Position numbers and translations under genes: made by a program. The notes under the pieces are model-generated. The model had not been told where the DNA came from. It saw only the letters and a program-made list of their open reading frames with translations, and did no database searches. This document shows positions 6,039 to 6,472 of a stretch of DNA of 6,472 nucleotides, piece after piece. Origin of the DNA: Candidatus Cibiobacter qucibialis. Its GTDB lineage: Bacteria; Bacillota; Clostridia; Oscillospirales; Ruminococcaceae. The DNA lies in the NCBI GenBank assembly GCA_004000625.1, contig SAUS01000106.1, positions 1 through 6,472 on the forward strand, read 5' to 3'. Position 1 is the stretch's first letter. Every line of letters starts with the position of its first letter.

Positions 6039-6053
6039 TTGATTTAATGTTTC

Positions 6054-6099
6054 AAAACGCCTCCCGGCGGACCGTTGGTCCAGGCCGGGAGGCGTTTTT
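6054..6099 (+). terminator. Rho-independent terminator of the isocitrate dehydrogenase-hydratase operon
   Basis: A perfect 15-bp stem (6054-6068 with 6084-6098), mostly G-C, with AAAA at its 5' base and TTTTT at 6095-6099. The loop holds a second perfect hairpin, GGACC-GTT-GGTCC (6069-6081). It starts 15 nt after the hydratase stop. The A/T flanks would let it terminate transcription from the other direction too. Confidence 0.96.
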
Positions 6100-6136
6100 C
6101 GCTTAAAAAAAGAATAGTAAATCATTGTGGTGGACC

Positions 6137-6154
6137 GCGGCACAAACATGCCGC
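6137..6154. repeat. short hairpin in the downstream intergenic region
   Basis: Perfect 6-bp inverted repeat GCGGCA / TGCCGC with a 6-nt loop. It is the first of four stem-loops between the operon terminator and the right-hand MITE-like repeat. The preceding GGTGGACCGCGG looks faintly like a T-box core, but it lacks a base and the rest of a T-box. Confidence 0.4.
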
Positions 6155-6165
6155 TCAAAAATATT

Positions 6166-6182
6166 AGGCGATTGCGCCTTTT
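6166..6182 (+). other. weak terminator-like hairpin
   Basis: AGGCG (6166-6170) / CGCCT (6175-6179) with an ATTG loop and running into TTTT (6179-6182). Only 5 bp, so weak on its own. It follows the strong terminator at 6054-6099 and may be part of the repeat-rich spacer. Confidence 0.3.
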
Positions 6183-6210
6183 GAAATGTGAGACGAACAA
6201 TGAAAAAATT

Positions 6211-6237
6211 GTAGGGCGCGATGCCCTCATCGCGCCG
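6211..6237. repeat. dispersed stem-loop repeat, copy 1
   Basis: Perfect 9-bp inverted repeat GGCGCGATG (6215-6223) / CATCGCGCC (6228-6236) with a CCCT loop, preceded by TTGTAGG. The left flank and design match the second stem-loop downstream (TGTAGGGGG-ACGATG). I take both as members of one intergenic hairpin family; the family name is not known to me. Confidence 0.55.
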
Positions 6238-6255
6238 CAGAAAAACGTAAAGCAG

Positions 6256-6323
6256 TTGACGCAAACCCGCAAATCATCTGTAGGGGGACGATGACGAGCA
6301 TCGTCCCGTGGCGGTTTGCCCAA
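6256..6323. repeat. nested stem-loop repeat, copy 2
   Basis: The inner perfect 9-bp stem is GGGACGATG (6285-6293) / CATCGTCCC (6299-6307) with an ACGAG loop. The outer imperfect stem pairs GCAAACCCGC (6261-6270, one bulged C) with GCGGTTTGC (6311-6319), extended by TTG (6256-6258) with CAA (6321-6323). The inner stem is preceded by CTGTAGG, as in copy 1. Its size and nested symmetry suggest a small mobile or RNA-forming repeat. Confidence 0.55.
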
Positions 6324-6357
6324 TGCGGGACCATTGAAAAAAAGTATTGCCTATTTA

Positions 6358-6472
6358 GGGCAACACCGCACAATTCCCGCCTTACGGCTTAAGCACCGCT
6401 CCGACGGCTGCGGCACGGCATCTGCGTTGCCAAAATGCTCGATAATGTCGGGTTGCGGTACCCGCATCGTAC
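6358..6472 (+). repeat. MITE-like dispersed repeat, right copy (3' part cut by window edge)
   Basis: Begins with the terminal inverted repeat GGGCAACACCGCACAATTC (6358-6376). From 6405 to the window end it repeats positions 1-68 of the window with two mismatches (6421 T for A, 6471 A for G). Same orientation as the left copy. About 170 bp of it would lie outside the window if it has the same structure as the left copy. No coding capacity is seen. Confidence 0.6.

Larger units (their letters stand above)
6100..6357. other. gene-free spacer made of stem-loops
   Basis: No gene is supported here. An open frame on the minus strand covers most of it, but that frame is antisense to the hydratase and has no SD. 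The region holds the four hairpins listed separately. At 6345-6367 GTATTGCC and GGGCAACAC form an imperfect inverted pair just at the border of the right-hand MITE-like repeat. GTATTGCC resembles the distal terminal repeat of that element (GGTATTGCCC) and may be a remnant. Confidence 0.5.

Noticed and set aside
6124..6142. T-box-like core (GGTGGACCGCGG)
   Set aside because: Lacks one base of the conserved GGTGGNACCGCG core. No specifier stem is seen upstream, and no following gene or regulatory terminator.
4980..6323. Minus-strand open frame (447 codons) over the hydratase 3' half and the terminator
   Set aside because: Runs through a strong terminator and the stem-loop spacer, and is antisense to conserved hydratase motifs.
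1..6472. Circular element indicated by matching ends
   Set aside because: The 68-bp end match has two mismatches and belongs to a longer repeat with its own terminal repeats. There are no replication, partition or integrase genes.
1..6472. CRISPR array, tRNA or rRNA genes
   Set aside because: No regularly spaced direct repeats, no cloverleaf-type sequence and no rRNA core motifs were seen on either strand.

Overview
The window carries the oxidative, six-carbon arm of the citric acid cycle as a divergent gene cluster. Citrate synthase is on the minus strand (919-2292). NAD-type isocitrate dehydrogenase (2769-3761) and an aconitase-superfamily hydratase (3792-6038) form a plus-strand operon. 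Together they would turn acetyl-CoA and oxaloacetate into citrate, isocitrate and 2-oxoglutarate. No 2-oxoglutarate dehydrogenase or later cycle gene is present, which fits a biosynthetic branch supplying 2-oxoglutarate for glutamate. GC-rich coding, strong Shine-Dalgarno (SD) sites, T-tailed terminators, a Clostridia-like Si-citrate synthase and dispersed GC-rich hairpin repeats together suggest an anaerobic gut Firmicute, perhaps Oscillospiraceae (Faecalibacterium, Gemmiger or Subdoligranulum type). That placement is an inference from style, not a database result.

Layout, left to right. Positions 1-239 are the right-hand part of a MITE-like dispersed repeat. Positions 253-468 and 530-778 are two small membrane-protein genes on the minus strand. 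A strong terminator (867-893) separates them from the upstream citrate synthase gene. The 476-bp divergent intergenic region (2293-2768) is the regulatory core. It holds two good sigma70-type promoters pointing away from each other, a 17-bp palindrome at the midpoint between them, and two leaders of about 150-160 nt, each with a terminator-like hairpin ahead of the SD. The isocitrate dehydrogenase/hydratase operon ends in a very strong terminator (6054-6099). Positions 6100-6357 have no gene but hold a run of stem-loops, two of which share a TGTAGGG/TTGTAGGG-type left flank. At 6358 a second copy of the same MITE-like repeat begins, in the same orientation as the left copy, and runs off the window.

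The core enzymes are ordinary and intact, with all key catalytic residues present. The points most worth following up are the apparently coordinated control of the two divergent transcripts (shared central palindrome plus attenuator-like leaders on both sides), the use of a YbhJ-like aconitase-superfamily hydratase in the aconitase position, and the near-identical repeat at both window ends.
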